Below the pieces are notes generated by a model. That model did not search any database. It saw only the letters and a list, made by a program, of their open reading frames with translations, and was not told the origin of the DNA. The translations under genes and the position numbers were made by a program. A stretch of 64,000 nt of DNA, from NCBI RefSeq assembly GCF_038039215.1, contig NZ_JBBPCL010000001.1:4712001-4776000 (forward strand). The letters run 5' to 3'. The stretch is from Pseudonocardia sp. T1-2H (GTDB lineage Bacteria; Actinomycetota; Actinomycetes; Mycobacteriales; Pseudonocardiaceae). This document shows, in pieces, positions 49,344 to 58,049 of this stretch (its first letter is position 1; each line of letters begins with the position of its first letter).

Positions 49344-50867
49344 ATGCGTCATCTGGTGGTGTGCTTCGACGGCACCTGGCAGGGCCGGATCGCGGACAGC
49401 AATGTGTGGAGGCTGTCGACAGCGTTCGTCGCGCCGGCCGGTGATCCGCCGGCGCATTACGTGCCCGGGGTCGGCGCGTCGTGGATCGGGGCCGCGAAGC
49501 TGCGGGCCGGGGTGACCGGGGCAGGTCTGGACGAGGCGATCCTCGACGGCTACGGCTGGCTGGTCGAGACGTTCCGGGCCGGCGACCGGATCTCGTTGTT
49601 CGGGTTCAGCCGCGGCGCCTACACCGCCCGCAGCCTCGCCGGCATGATCGGCCGGATCGGGCTGGTCGACGGCACCGGCCTGGACGAGCGGGAGCGGACG
49701 GCGGCCGTGCGCCGCGCGTACGCCCGCTACCGGGCGTTACGTGACACGCCCGTCGATGACACCTGGAGCGCGGACCTGCAGTTCGCCTACGCCGCCGGCG
49801 ACAATGACATCCCGATCGAGTTCATCGGGGTCTGGGACACCGTCGGCGCCCTGGGCATCCCGGCCTACATCGGCGTTCCCGACCTGCTGCACTCCCGCGA
49901 GCGCTACGAGTTCCTCGACGTCGAGCTCGACCCACGCATCCCGCACGCGCGCCACGCCCTCTCCCTCGACGAGATCCGCGGGCCCTTCCGGCCCACCCTG
50001 TGGAAGGATCCCGCGCCCGGCCAGGACATGCGGCAGGTCTGGTTCCCCGGCGATCATTGCGACGTCGGCGGCGGCCACCCCGAGAAGCAGCTCAGCGACG
50101 TAGCGCTGGAGTGGATGACCCACGAGGCGACCGCCGCGGTCGGCCTCGCCTTTGACCTCGGGCTCATCGACGGGTTCGCGCCCTCGCCGCAGGGCCGCGC
50201 GCACGGGTTCGACACCGGCCTCAAGGGCGCCGTCCTCGAGATCGGCTACCAGCCCCGGCCCCGCGCGGTCCCGCGGATCGACGCGGCCCATCCGGACCCG
50301 ACGGTGTCGGACTCGGCCCACGAGCGCCAGCGGCGCACCGGCTACCGCGCCACCGTCACCCCGGCCGTAGGCGACACCGCGACGGCCATCGTCTACGCCG
50401 ACCGGGCCTGGACCGACACCGGTCTCTACCTGGACGCCGGCGAGTACAAGTTCTCCGCGACGGGCCGGTGGTCCAGCGCGGGGAACTCCAGCGGCCCCGA
50501 AGGCGAGACCGGGATGTGGCACCTGTCCGGCGGCACGTTCGCCGGGATCGTCGACCGGATCGAGAACCGGCTGCGGACCGTCCTGAACAACGACAAGGCC
50601 GAGCTCCTCGGGACCCGACGGGACAACGACCTGCCCTGGATGTCCCTGGTCGGGCGGGTGGCCAACGAGAGAACGGTGCCGATCGCGGGCGCACGACCGC
50701 CACAGGCGACGACCAGGGTCGAACCCGACGACACGCTCGCACTCGGCGCCGCCGGCGCCGCCCACCCCGACCGGCCCGGCTACCTCTACGCCTATCCCAA
50801 CGACGCGCTCGGCTTCTACGGCAACAACTCCGGAGCCGTGACCCTGACCGTTACCCGGACCGGCTGA
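49344..50867 (+). CDS. DUF2235 (Tle1-like) alpha/beta hydrolase
   Basis: 507 residues from the ATG at 49344 (an earlier in-frame start to 49125 has no ribosome site). It starts MRHLVVCFDGTW, the DUF2235 signature, and has the nucleophile motif GFSRGAYTAR (G-x-S-x-G) and later VWDTVGALG and FPGDHCDVGGGH (acid and His region). T6SS effectors of the Tle1 type are phospholipases with this domain; here no T6SS exists. The C-terminal 150 residues form an extra beta-rich domain (GLYLDAGEYKFSATGRWSSA), perhaps for binding lipid or carbohydrate. Next gene is phospholipase D-like. Confidence 0.87.
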   Translation: MRHLVVCFDGTWQGRIADSNVWRLSTAFVAPAGDPPAHYVPGVGASWIGAAKLRAGVTGAGLDEAILDGYGWLVETFRAGDRISLFGFSRGAYTARSLAGMIGRIGLVDGTGLDERERTAAVRRAYARYRALRDTPVDDTWSADLQFAYAAGDNDIPIEFIGVWDTVGALGIPAYIGVPDLLHSRERYEFLDVELDPRIPHARHALSLDEIRGPFRPTLWKDPAPGQDMRQVWFPGDHCDVGGGHPEKQLSDVALEWMTHEATAAVGLAFDLGLIDGFAPSPQGRAHGFDTGLKGAVLEIGYQPRPRAVPRIDAAHPDPTVSDSAHERQRRTGYRATVTPAVGDTATAIVYADRAWTDTGLYLDAGEYKFSATGRWSSAGNSSGPEGETGMWHLSGGTFAGIVDRIENRLRTVLNNDKAELLGTRRDNDLPWMSLVGRVANERTVPIAGARPPQATTRVEPDDTLALGAAGAAHPDRPGYLYAYPNDALGFYGNNSGAVTLTVTRTG

Positions 50868-51459
50868 TGAGCTCCGAGCGGGCGCGCTTGTCGCCGTGCA
50901 TGCGCGCGTCATGGTTCGGAGTCAGTACGCACTTCTACTACTTGCCCCCTACCTGAGTCCGGAGTAGGAGCACCCGCGACTACGCCATTTGCATCCAGGG
51001 CGGCGTCCAACTGACGGCCCCAAGATCCGTCTAGTAACCAGGTCACCAGATATCACTTGAAACCACGTGAATTCAGGAGGATCGTTGCACCTGTGCATCA
51101 CGGCTTTCGATCAGGATTCTGAAATTCGACCTCTTGTTCGTGCAACCGAATGCTCACCGATGCATGCATTGAGCTACTGATTGACGATCCGTCCAGGTGA
51201 AGGCTGTTCGAGGATTGCCGATCGAAGCCAGCCCATGCACCAGCACTCAAGAACGCTCCGCCGGGCCCTCGCAGACGATCTAGCAACCCGTGGGCACACG
51301 CTTCGCCGGTTCATCTCTCGGTCACAACCTGCCGCTCAGCCCAGTGGTGTGCACCGCCCGCAAGTGGAACCGGAACGAACATTCGGGGGAAGCGCTCCGC
51401 CATCCGGGGCCGGCGCGGAATGCGACAGCCCTAATTCGCACCTGAATGGGGGACCGTGA
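50868..51459 (+). other. 592-base gap of lower GC without a gene
   Basis: Between the DUF2235 gene and the PLD-like gene. GC is lower than in the flanks and all frames are short or lack codon bias. Several AT-rich stretches may hold a promoter for the PLD-like gene. I see no repeat or RNA gene. Confidence 0.4.
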
Positions 51460-53123
51460 ATGAAGGTCCGGGTTTACCACAACGGTGACGATGTCTTTAT
51501 TGCCTGGAAACCTGACGGCTTCATATCCGATTGTCGCGGCTTCGCCTTGTTGCGGCGCCGCAATGGGATCGAGGAGACGGTCAGCACCTGGGTCGGCTTC
51601 GAGGACGATCAGGCCACGGACGGGGAGCGCCGCGCGTCGACCAACTGGCCGATCCAGAAGTACCAGTGGACGGACTACATGGCCAACCCCGGCGACGCGC
51701 TGCAGTACCGCGTCTTGGCGATGGTGGGCCCGAACAAGCAGAACCTGCGCCCGGATCCGGGCTCGGCGAGCGAGTGGACGGACGAGCTGACGCTCAGCCA
51801 CGAGGTCTCCCCCGGGATCGAAGCCCTGTTCAACCGCGGGATCGTGGCCGCGCAGTGGGTGTCGCGGCGGCTGGGCGTCACCGGCCACGACCTGCAGAAC
51901 ACGAAGCTGGAGACGGTGATCGAGACCCCGGGCGACGCGTTCCGGGACTACCTCGCCGGGCCGCTCGGCTCCCGGCTGTTCGACGTGCTGGCCTCGGCGG
52001 CCCGCGAGCAACGGCACGTCTACGCCGCCCTCTACGAACTCGATGATCCACAGCTCTTGGCCGCCCTGACCGGGCTCGGCCCACGCGCGCACGTCGTGCT
52101 GGCCAACGGCAGCGTGAGACGGCGGGGGACGACCAGAACGCCGCCGCCCGCACCGCGCTGCGCGGGCAGGTCGACCTGCACGATCGGATGTGCTCACCGC
52201 GCGCCCTGGGGCACAACAAGTTCCTCGTCATCTGTGATCACGGCGAGGCGCCGCGCTGGGTGTGGACCGGCAGCCAGAACTGGACCATGACCGGGCTGTG
52301 CACTCAGGCCAACAACTCGGTCCTGATCGACGATGGGGAGCTGGCCGGCGAATACCGGCGACAGTGGGACCTGCTGCGCGACGCCGGCGACGCCACCCCG
52401 CAGACCTTGCGGGAGGAGAACACCAAGCCCCGCGACGTCCCCGCCGATCCCGCCCGGGTGCGGCTGTGGTTCACCCCCACCGTCGAGCAGGCCGATCTCG
52501 CCGACGGCCGCGAGATCATCACCGCGGCCCAGCGAGCCGTCCTGTTCCTGATGTTCAACCCCGGACCGCAGCAGACCCTGCTGAACACGATCCTCGACCT
52601 GGCCCGGGCCGGCCGGGACGGCGAGCGGCTCTACATCCGCGGGGTGCTCAACCAGGACCCCGGCACCACGGCTCACCCGGTGCACCTGTTCGACCAACAG
52701 AACACCCAGAAGGCCGACTTCGAGGTGGTGCTGCCCGCCGCCATCGACGCGCCCACCACCTTCTTCCGCGAGGAGCTGAAGAAGCTGGACCGCGCGTTCG
52801 CGATGGTGCACAGCAAGGTCATCCTGGTCGACCCGCTCGGGCCCGATCCCGTGGTGCTGACCGGCTCGCACAACCTGGGCCCCAAGGCCAGCGGGACCAA
52901 CGACGAGAACCTGCTGATCATCCGGAACGCCCCCGCCCTGGCCGCCGCCTACGCGACCAACGTCATGGCCGTCTACAACCAGTACCGGTGGCGGTTCCGC
53001 CGGCACCTGCAGCCACCGGCCGAGCGGTGGAAGGGACTGGTCGACGGCGACAACTGGCAGCACGGATACCTACAAGCGGACAGCCCGGCGCTGCGCGAAC
53101 TCAACTTCTGGGTCGGGGAGTAG
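51460..53123 (+). CDS. phospholipase D-like protein with two HKD motifs, frameshifted
   Basis: The ATG at 51460 opens a frame coding for an N-terminal domain (about 110 residues, fibronectin-like by strand pattern) and the first part of a PLD fold. At about 52110-52116 one G seems lost (gtgag); the next frame continues DDQNAAARTALRGQVDLHDR, then LGHNKFLVICD with the first HKD motif (H-x-K-x4-D), and later MVHSKVILVD, the second HKD, with GSHNLGPKA. It ends at 53123. Joined length is about 554 residues. No signal peptide. Predicted to hydrolyse phosphodiesters in lipid or nucleic acid. Confidence 0.8.
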
Positions 53124-53246
53124 CGGCAGGGCGTCAACCGGCTCAGCGGGCCGCTCGGCCCGCCCGGGATCAGCACCGGGCGGGTCCTCGACGGGCGAGG
53201 ATGATCGACATTGACCGCGACCGGCTCAAGAAAGTCGAGCCGAAGC

Positions 53247-53474
53247 TCACCGCCGCGACCCGTTGCGACGAGCGGGGCCTGTCAGGCACCGCCGCCCACT
53301 GCGACCATCTGTTCGTGGCACCCGACGAGGGCGCTTCAATCGCCCGGCTGCGAGCAGGAGCGGCACGCCGTCACGACGCCTCACGCGCACCTGAACTACA
53401 TCGTCGACGAGCTTGGCCACACTCTTGGCATCCCTCTGGAGCTCGCTCCACTGCACCTCTGTCGCCGCAACCAT
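53247..53474 (-). CDS. Phd-like antitoxin or prevent-host-death family remnant
   Basis: From an ATG at 53474 the reverse strand gives ATEVQWSELQRDAKSVAKLV and VRVRRRDGVPLLLAA, which is the pattern of Phd/YefM-type antitoxins (dimerising, DNA-binding N-terminus). The C-terminal 30 residues are Arg-rich and unlike an antitoxin tail, so the gene may be truncated or frameshifted. No toxin gene is next to it. A forward ORF (53201-53488) overlaps it; its first 50 codons also look protein-like, so strand choice is not certain. Confidence 0.4.
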   Translation of the reverse strand: MVAATEVQWSELQRDAKSVAKLVDDVVQVRVRRRDGVPLLLAAGRLKRPRRVPRTDGRSGRRCLTGPARRNGSRR

Positions 53475-53729
53475 GGCGCCAGTTCTGAACTTTTCGGAAG
53501 TCTGCGCAAGCGAACGCCTGGCGTGCAACAAGCCATCGACAGGCGACCGCCGAAAACCGGCAGCCGACACCAGCTGCATGCGCGTTCGACGGGTGCCGCA
53601 TCAGCCACGTTCCGCAGGTCTGCGAGGCCGCGGTCACCGCAGGCGTCGACGTTTCCGGGCACAATGATCTTGGAAGACGTTGCCGACGCAAGCACGCAAG
53701 GCTCTGACCTGTAGAAACAGTCGGCGGAG

Positions 53730-53804
53730 TGGGGCAGGTGGGGCTCGAACCCACGACCTGACGGATTATGAGTCCGCTGCTCTGACCAACTGAGCTACTG
53801 CCCC
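53730..53804 (-). tRNA. tRNA with CAT anticodon (Met, or Ile2)
   Basis: A full cloverleaf is read on the reverse strand: acceptor GGGGCAG/CTGCCCC, D arm GCTC/GAGC, anticodon stem GCGGA/TCCGT with loop CTCATAA, and T arm GTGGG-TTCGAGC-CCCAC, with discriminator A. CCA is not encoded. CAT can be elongator Met or lysidine-modified Ile; I cannot tell which without comparison. Its 5' end faces the integrated element, whose first gene (rep) ends 66 bp away. Confidence 0.92.
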
Positions 53805-53869
53805 TCTGAGCAGCGAAAACGGGCTATCCCGTCGGAGCCACTCAGCCCGAATCCGTTGCTGTCGTGGGT

Positions 53870-55114
53870 TCAATCCGAAGATCCACCCGAACGGCTCACC
53901 AGACCCGGCCCCCCGATCGTATCGAGCGGCTTGCTAGCCACTAGCCGGTAGTCCAACCCTCGGGACCTAAGCCAACGTTCAGCGGCAGGGATGCCGCCCA
54001 GCTCGACGGCGTCCAGGAGGTCCGCGACCTCGTCCCGTACGGCCTTCCACGTCTCGGCAGGAAGGGCTATCTGATCCTCACCATGCATGTCCTCGGCGGT
54101 GATCTCGTCGTCAGACTTCTCCCGGCCCACGCGGGCCCACTCCCGCAGACCACGGCTGTAGGTGACCTGACGCTTGCCCAGGCTGGTGGCCTCCCAGAGC
54201 CACCACAGTTCGATGCTGTCCGCGTCTCCCTGGCAGGCATCAGCCAGGATCTCGAACGCGGAGCGGGAGTCCCCTCGACCCTTCTTGGTAGCGGAGGAAG
54301 CCACCTCGAAGGCGGCCTTACTCACGTACTCGGCCACCTGCTCGATTGACTCGCCGGTCATGTGGATCGGCCGCATGTCCAGGCCACCCTTGTCGGCGAT
54401 GGCATGGAAGCCCTTGCGGGTCAGGGCACGCTCCCAACGGTGGAAGGCCCGATAGCTCATCTCGGCCATCATGTCGGCGCTCGTCAGCTCCGTGAACGTA
54501 ATGACGGCGTGTACGTGCAGGTGATGCCCCGTCACGGGGCTGTGGGTGTACTCGACGGTTCTAATCCACCCTCTGATCCCGAACGTCTCCTGATCCACCA
54601 CCCACCCACGGCCGGACGTGACAGAGCCCCAGGCGGCCGACAGAGCCGCCCACATGTCGCGGAGGGTGTCCTTACGGGAGTGGGACATGGTCAACGTCAG
54701 GAGGCCAGCAGAGCCTCCGGACTTGGCTACGGCAGTCAGGACGCCGGCAACGTCCTTAGCCCGCTGTGCGGCGATCCTCCGAGCGCATACCGGGCAGCTC
54801 CAGGGCGACCCGCACGACATCGTGCCCGCGATCCCTGCACGACGGCCCTGGTCCGTCTCAGACACCCGCAGCACGGTCCCGCCTACCGGGTTGACCGGCA
54901 CACGGCCACACGCCTTCAGGCGGTCAATCGACGTGAAGCCCTGAAGTCGACGGCGCATCCCGTATGCCTCGGCCCGACGGCCCCGCCGTGCCCGATCCAC
55001 GTCCTCGGGAAGAACCCGGCGTAGGTGCTTACCAAGAGGGCCGCCTTCGGCGGCCCGGCCTGCCCCTCCGGCCTTCGGCCTCGGGGCGGCCAGCGCCAGG
55101 CTGTCCCCTCTCAT
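53870..55114 (-). CDS. rolling-circle replication initiator (RepSA-like, HUH family)
   Basis: 414 residues from the ATG at 55114, which overlaps the stop of the translocase gene (ATGA). A zinc-finger-like Cys set (SPWSCPVCARR) precedes the three HUH motifs: LLTLTMSH (motif 1), HHLHVHAVI (motif 2, the HUH pair) and AEYVSKAAFE (motif 3 with the nicking Tyr). Such proteins nick the double-strand origin and start rolling-circle replication of AICEs such as pSAM2. GC is lower than in the chromosome. It is the last gene before the tRNA. Confidence 0.9.
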   Translation of the reverse strand: MRGDSLALAAPRPKAGGAGRAAEGGPLGKHLRRVLPEDVDRARRGRRAEAYGMRRRLQGFTSIDRLKACGRVPVNPVGGTVLRVSETDQGRRAGIAGTMSCGSPWSCPVCARRIAAQRAKDVAGVLTAVAKSGGSAGLLTLTMSHSRKDTLRDMWAALSAAWGSVTSGRGWVVDQETFGIRGWIRTVEYTHSPVTGHHLHVHAVITFTELTSADMMAEMSYRAFHRWERALTRKGFHAIADKGGLDMRPIHMTGESIEQVAEYVSKAAFEVASSATKKGRGDSRSAFEILADACQGDADSIELWWLWEATSLGKRQVTYSRGLREWARVGREKSDDEITAEDMHGEDQIALPAETWKAVRDEVADLLDAVELGGIPAAERWLRSRGLDYRLVASKPLDTIGGPGLVSRSGGSSD

Positions 55115-56241
55115 GCGGCAGCTCCACCGACACGACGGACGTAGTCCGCATACGGAAGCCACGGGGCCCGGACACGAGTGAGGCCCCGGCCTACGGCAGA
55201 CATCAGCGCGACGCCAGGGAGGGCAGTCGAGTGTCCGGCAGCCATAGCCGGATCAGCGTCGGAGTGCAGGAGCCTCACGGACTCCACGGAATCGCTCCGG
55301 AATGACAGCCGTAGCCCCAGCTGTGCCCTCTCGGCCCCGCCAATCAGATTCGCTTCCGGCCTCTGCACGAGCATGAAAACCATCATTCGTACCTTCCTGG
55401 CCTCTGCTAGCAGCCTGGCAACGTGCCCACGGACACGAGCGGCAACTTTCTTGTCCAGGGCGTCCAGGGCCCTAAGAGTCGCGGGCCATTCTTCGAGAAC
55501 GATTAGCGTTAAGGGGTGCTCATCGGTAATCGGCAGAATGTCGGATGCAATAGGCATCGCTTCTAGGCGATTGTCGAGATCCGTCACGAGGCGGTCTAAG
55601 GTCCGCTCGATTCGGGCAGGGTCCTTAAGGCCAAGGGAAATGTGTTCGGCGTGAGCCGTACCCGCGAATGGTCTAAGCGTGACTGACGAGGGGTCGACAC
55701 CTGCGATTCGGATAGGTTCACCAGCCTTAGCGCGTTCCGCTGCCTGAGCCAGGAGTGAGTATCCGAAGGAAGACTTCCCGGAGCCGGTTTGTCCGGACGC
55801 AATTGTGTGCGGCATCGTGTAGAGATCCGCCGTGACGTCCTGGGCCTCTTCGTCCCGGGCCAGCAGAACGGGGCCCGTGATAGGGCCACGAGGAAGGGTG
55901 TAGACGCCTGCCAGCGGATCGGACGCTAAGAGCGTGATCACGGCATAGGCACCGTGGCCCCTAGATTCGACTCTGAGGCTGTGGCATCCCAGGTGCGGGC
56001 ACAACCGGTCCGCTAGGTCCCGCACATCAGCCGCAACCATTCCGGGCTCCAGACGAACCGTGAGGACCGTCTGGGCGCCGAGAACGATATACACGATCTC
56101 GGGGACCAGCTCGGAGCTACCGACCACACTCTCAATGCGGCGGATAAGTCCGGCGCCACGGCAGGCCCTATCCCAGGCGTGCACAATCGCGTCCACCTCA
56201 GCGTTATCGGCAATATCGGCCTTATCGCGGCACCTGAACAC
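55111..56241 (-). CDS. FtsK/SpoIIIE-type DNA translocase (TraB/TraSA-like)
   Basis: 376 residues from a GTG at 56241 with a GGAGGAATT site. Walker A is SGQTGSGKSSF; Walker B is TLIVLEEWP. The family's EARKVRMMVFMLVQRPEANL segment and a later GVALMSAVG turn are present. In AICEs a single FtsK-like TraB moves double-stranded DNA between mycelia. Length is close to TraSA-type proteins. Translationally coupled to rep downstream; a strong hairpin separates it from the Pra-like gene upstream. Confidence 0.9.
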   Translation of the reverse strand: MFRCRDKADIADNAEVDAIVHAWDRACRGAGLIRRIESVVGSSELVPEIVYIVLGAQTVLTVRLEPGMVAADVRDLADRLCPHLGCHSLRVESRGHGAYAVITLLASDPLAGVYTLPRGPITGPVLLARDEEAQDVTADLYTMPHTIASGQTGSGKSSFGYSLLAQAAERAKAGEPIRIAGVDPSSVTLRPFAGTAHAEHISLGLKDPARIERTLDRLVTDLDNRLEAMPIASDILPITDEHPLTLIVLEEWPATLRALDALDKKVAARVRGHVARLLAEARKVRMMVFMLVQRPEANLIGGAERAQLGLRLSFRSDSVESVRLLHSDADPAMAAGHSTALPGVALMSAVGRGLTRVRAPWLPYADYVRRVGGAAA

Positions 56242-56272
56242 AATTCCTCCTCACGGTTTTGGACAAACGAAA

Positions 56273-56301
56273 GGGCCCCGCCCCATTAAGAGGCGGGGCC
56301 C
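56273..56301 (-). terminator. strong hairpin between the pra-like and translocase genes
   Basis: A 10-bp stem (GGGCCCCGCC with GGCGGGGCCC) and 9-base loop sits just upstream of the translocase start on the reverse strand. It may terminate or attenuate transcription from the Pra-like gene into tra-rep. Confidence 0.6.
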
Positions 56302-56320
56302 AGTAGGGAGCGGACTAGGC

Positions 56321-56701
56321 TTAGGCGGCCTTGTTGTCCGCCTTAGGGGCCTGAGCCTGGCCCTCGATTCCGTCGGCCCGCATGGAAAGAGCCACACGGC
56401 CACCCTGGTCCACGTAGGGGACCGCAACGAGGTTCACGAACCTGACCGGCTGCCACTTAGCCGTCTTCGGCTCGTCCCACGAGGAGACACGGATTCCAAC
56501 AACCTCGGCACGGTCTGCGTCGGGGTCGTCGACCAGGACGTCGATCACCCAGACCGGGACGCCAGTGTCGTCCTTAGCCTGGTTTCCGGACCGCTTACGG
56601 GAGCCATCGGCCAGCTCCACGTACTCGGCACGAGCGGCAGCCTTACCGGTGCCGATCAGGGCAAAACCGGGACGGTTGGTGTCAACGGGAATGTTCCTCA
56701 T
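56321..56701 (-). CDS. Pra-like AICE regulatory protein (tentative)
   Basis: 126 residues from the ATG at 56701 (GGAGAAGACTGCC upstream). The central part (KDDTGVPVWVIDVLVDDPDA, then VRFVNLVAVPYVDQGGRVAL) resembles the pattern in proteins annotated as plasmid replication, integration and excision activators (Pra) of AICEs. In pSAM2, Pra turns on replication and excision. The match is from memory and not strong. The position upstream of tra and rep fits such a role. Confidence 0.5.
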   Translation of the reverse strand: MRNIPVDTNRPGFALIGTGKAAARAEYVELADGSRKRSGNQAKDDTGVPVWVIDVLVDDPDADRAEVVGIRVSSWDEPKTAKWQPVRFVNLVAVPYVDQGGRVALSMRADGIEGQAQAPKADNKAA

Positions 56702-56865
56702 GGCAGTCTTCTCCTGGGATGTGTTTGTGTGTGGGTTTGGCGGCATTGCCGCGATGATGCGTGGTCTAAGACCACATCGAATGACCCCGCAGGGCAGATA
56801 TTGCTACTCGCGATTACGTAAGTGGAATCGAGGGGCTTAGCCCGGAAGCTAAGCGGCCGTAAGCG

Positions 56866-57087
56866 TTATGCGGCTAAGGACCGGTCCGGCATCTCGTCGG
56901 GGTGCAGTAGTTCCGCACCGGGGACGTCGGCACCGTGGACGGCACAGAACACCTGATCCCACGGCTCCCGCTCGTTCACCACCACCAGGACAGCCGGGGC
57001 CTCGCAGAACTCGCAGAGGTCCGCATCCGGGTCGGGCACCTCGTCGTGGACGTGGACAGGAGTCCCGGGACAGCCGTGCCCTCCCAC
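56866..57087 (-). CDS. small Cys-containing protein of the element
   Basis: 73 residues from a GTG at 57087: VHVHDEVPDPDADLCEFCEA, then VFCAVHGADVPGAELLHPDE. The CEFC pair and the CAVH pair suggest a small zinc-binding fold. Its first third overlaps the end of the following gene in another frame. Codon composition favours this frame in the overlap, so either the two genes overlap by 112 bp or a frameshift joins them. Confidence 0.55.
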   Translation of the reverse strand: MGGHGCPGTPVHVHDEVPDPDADLCEFCEAPAVLVVVNEREPWDQVFCAVHGADVPGAELLHPDEMPDRSLAA

Positions 57088-57455
57088 AGAACCCCATCGG
57101 TCGCGCGCCCGTTCAGGGCCACAGCCTTACCGCCCGGCTTCGTGGCCGTGCTGTAGATCCGAGCATCCCGGGTGATCTCCACCGTGACGTCCTCGTGGAC
57201 GATGGTCGTCCCCGCCTTCACGTCCTCGGCAGGCACCGTGTGCGGCGCGTCGAAGACCTCGGCTTCCATGGCCTCACAGACACGCTTGCCCTCATCGGTG
57301 AGGACGACGTCCGAACCGGCCTCCACGGCCAGGCCACGGGACACGAGGGCCTTCCGGGTAGCCGGGGCAACCTTCCTGTTCGCCCCGAACATGGCGGCGA
57401 TCATGTGAGTGGTCAGCTTCAGCCGCTTAGCGGTCGGTGTCTCGTGGTGCTCCAT
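56976..57455 (-). CDS. hypothetical protein of the element, unclear 3' end
   Basis: Up to 159 residues from the ATG at 57455: MEHHETPTAKRLKLTTHMIA, then FGANRKVAPATRKALVSRGL and LTDEGKRVCEAMEAEV, resembling a winged-helix start. The last about 37 codons in this frame read as Ser/Thr/Arg-rich nonsense, while the neighbouring frame (previous entry) looks coding, so the true product may end or change frame near 57090. Divergent from the GntR-type gene, whose operator may lie between them. Confidence 0.55.
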   Translation of the reverse strand: MEHHETPTAKRLKLTTHMIAAMFGANRKVAPATRKALVSRGLAVEAGSDVVLTDEGKRVCEAMEAEVFDAPHTVPAEDVKAGTTIVHEDVTVEITRDARIYSTATKPGGKAVALNGRATDGVLWEGTAVPGLLSTSTTRCPTRMRTSASSARPRLSWWW

Positions 57456-57557
57456 CGTGGGCCTCCGTGGCTAGGTGATCCGATCTGGTCACCGAAGCTA
57501 CATGACCCAATTGGGACAAGCAACAAGCGGGTCAGGTAAACCGCTAAGGTGCTGGTC

Positions 57558-57782
57558 ATGCCCACAGGTCAGTACGAACGGCGATGGCAGGTCATCGCTG
57601 CTGACCTACGTGCCAAGATCCAGGCTGGGCGCTGGCAGCCGGGCGACAGGCTGCCTCCCATGTCACAGCTCCAAGAGGAGTACGACGCGGCCAAGGGCAC
57701 CGTGAGGTTTGCGATCAACGCGCTACGAGACGAGGGGCTAGTGACCCCCCGTACCGGGTCTGGGATCTACGTCAACGGTTAG
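57558..57782 (+). CDS. short GntR-type repressor (KorSA-like)
   Basis: 74 residues from the ATG at 57558 (a GTG three codons upstream is possible). The whole protein is a GntR winged helix: RRWQVIAADLRAKIQAGRWQ, DRLPPMSQLQEEYDAAKGTV and RDEGLVTPRTGSGIYV. There is no ligand-binding domain. In AICEs such as pSAM2, KorSA of the GntR family represses pra and so keeps the element silent. Its divergent position to the reverse-strand transfer genes fits. Confidence 0.8.
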   Translation: MPTGQYERRWQVIAADLRAKIQAGRWQPGDRLPPMSQLQEEYDAAKGTVRFAINALRDEGLVTPRTGSGIYVNG

Positions 57783-58049
57783 AGGGAAGCCACGGGCCGG
57801 CCACACGAGCTCGCGGACCTCGTCCAGGGGAAACGTCTCGCGCCGTTGTGCGAGACATACAAGCCATGCCCTCCGGGCGGGGCCTCTGCTCCCGGGTGGC
57901 CCCGCTACCCGCCCTCTTCCGGCCCACGAGGGCTAGCACGACCACGGCAGGTCCCGCACGGCTGGCATCTCGGGCGCCGGTCCCGCTCGTAAGGTGCGGG
58001 ACCTACCGCGCCCGTGCCAGGGCTACGCCGCCGAAAGCGACCGGGTAGC
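57783..58049. promoter_or_regulatory. 267-bp non-coding segment with inverted repeats; possible origin or transfer locus
   Basis: Two inverted repeats are seen: GTCTCGC (57835-57841) with GCGAGAC (57850-57856), and AGGTCCCGCAC (57949-57959) with GTGCGGGACCT (57994-58004). The sequence GGTCCCGC occurs again between the arms at about 57979. No coding frame is supported. Such structures in AICEs mark replication origins or the transfer site (clt); which one applies here is unknown. Confidence 0.5.

Noticed and set aside
53861..53871. 11-base inverted copy of the tRNA T-arm (GTCGTGGGTTC) near the rep stop as an attachment core
   Set aside because: T-arm consensus is short and common, orientation is inverted, and it is part of the rep 3' end; not enough for an att site.
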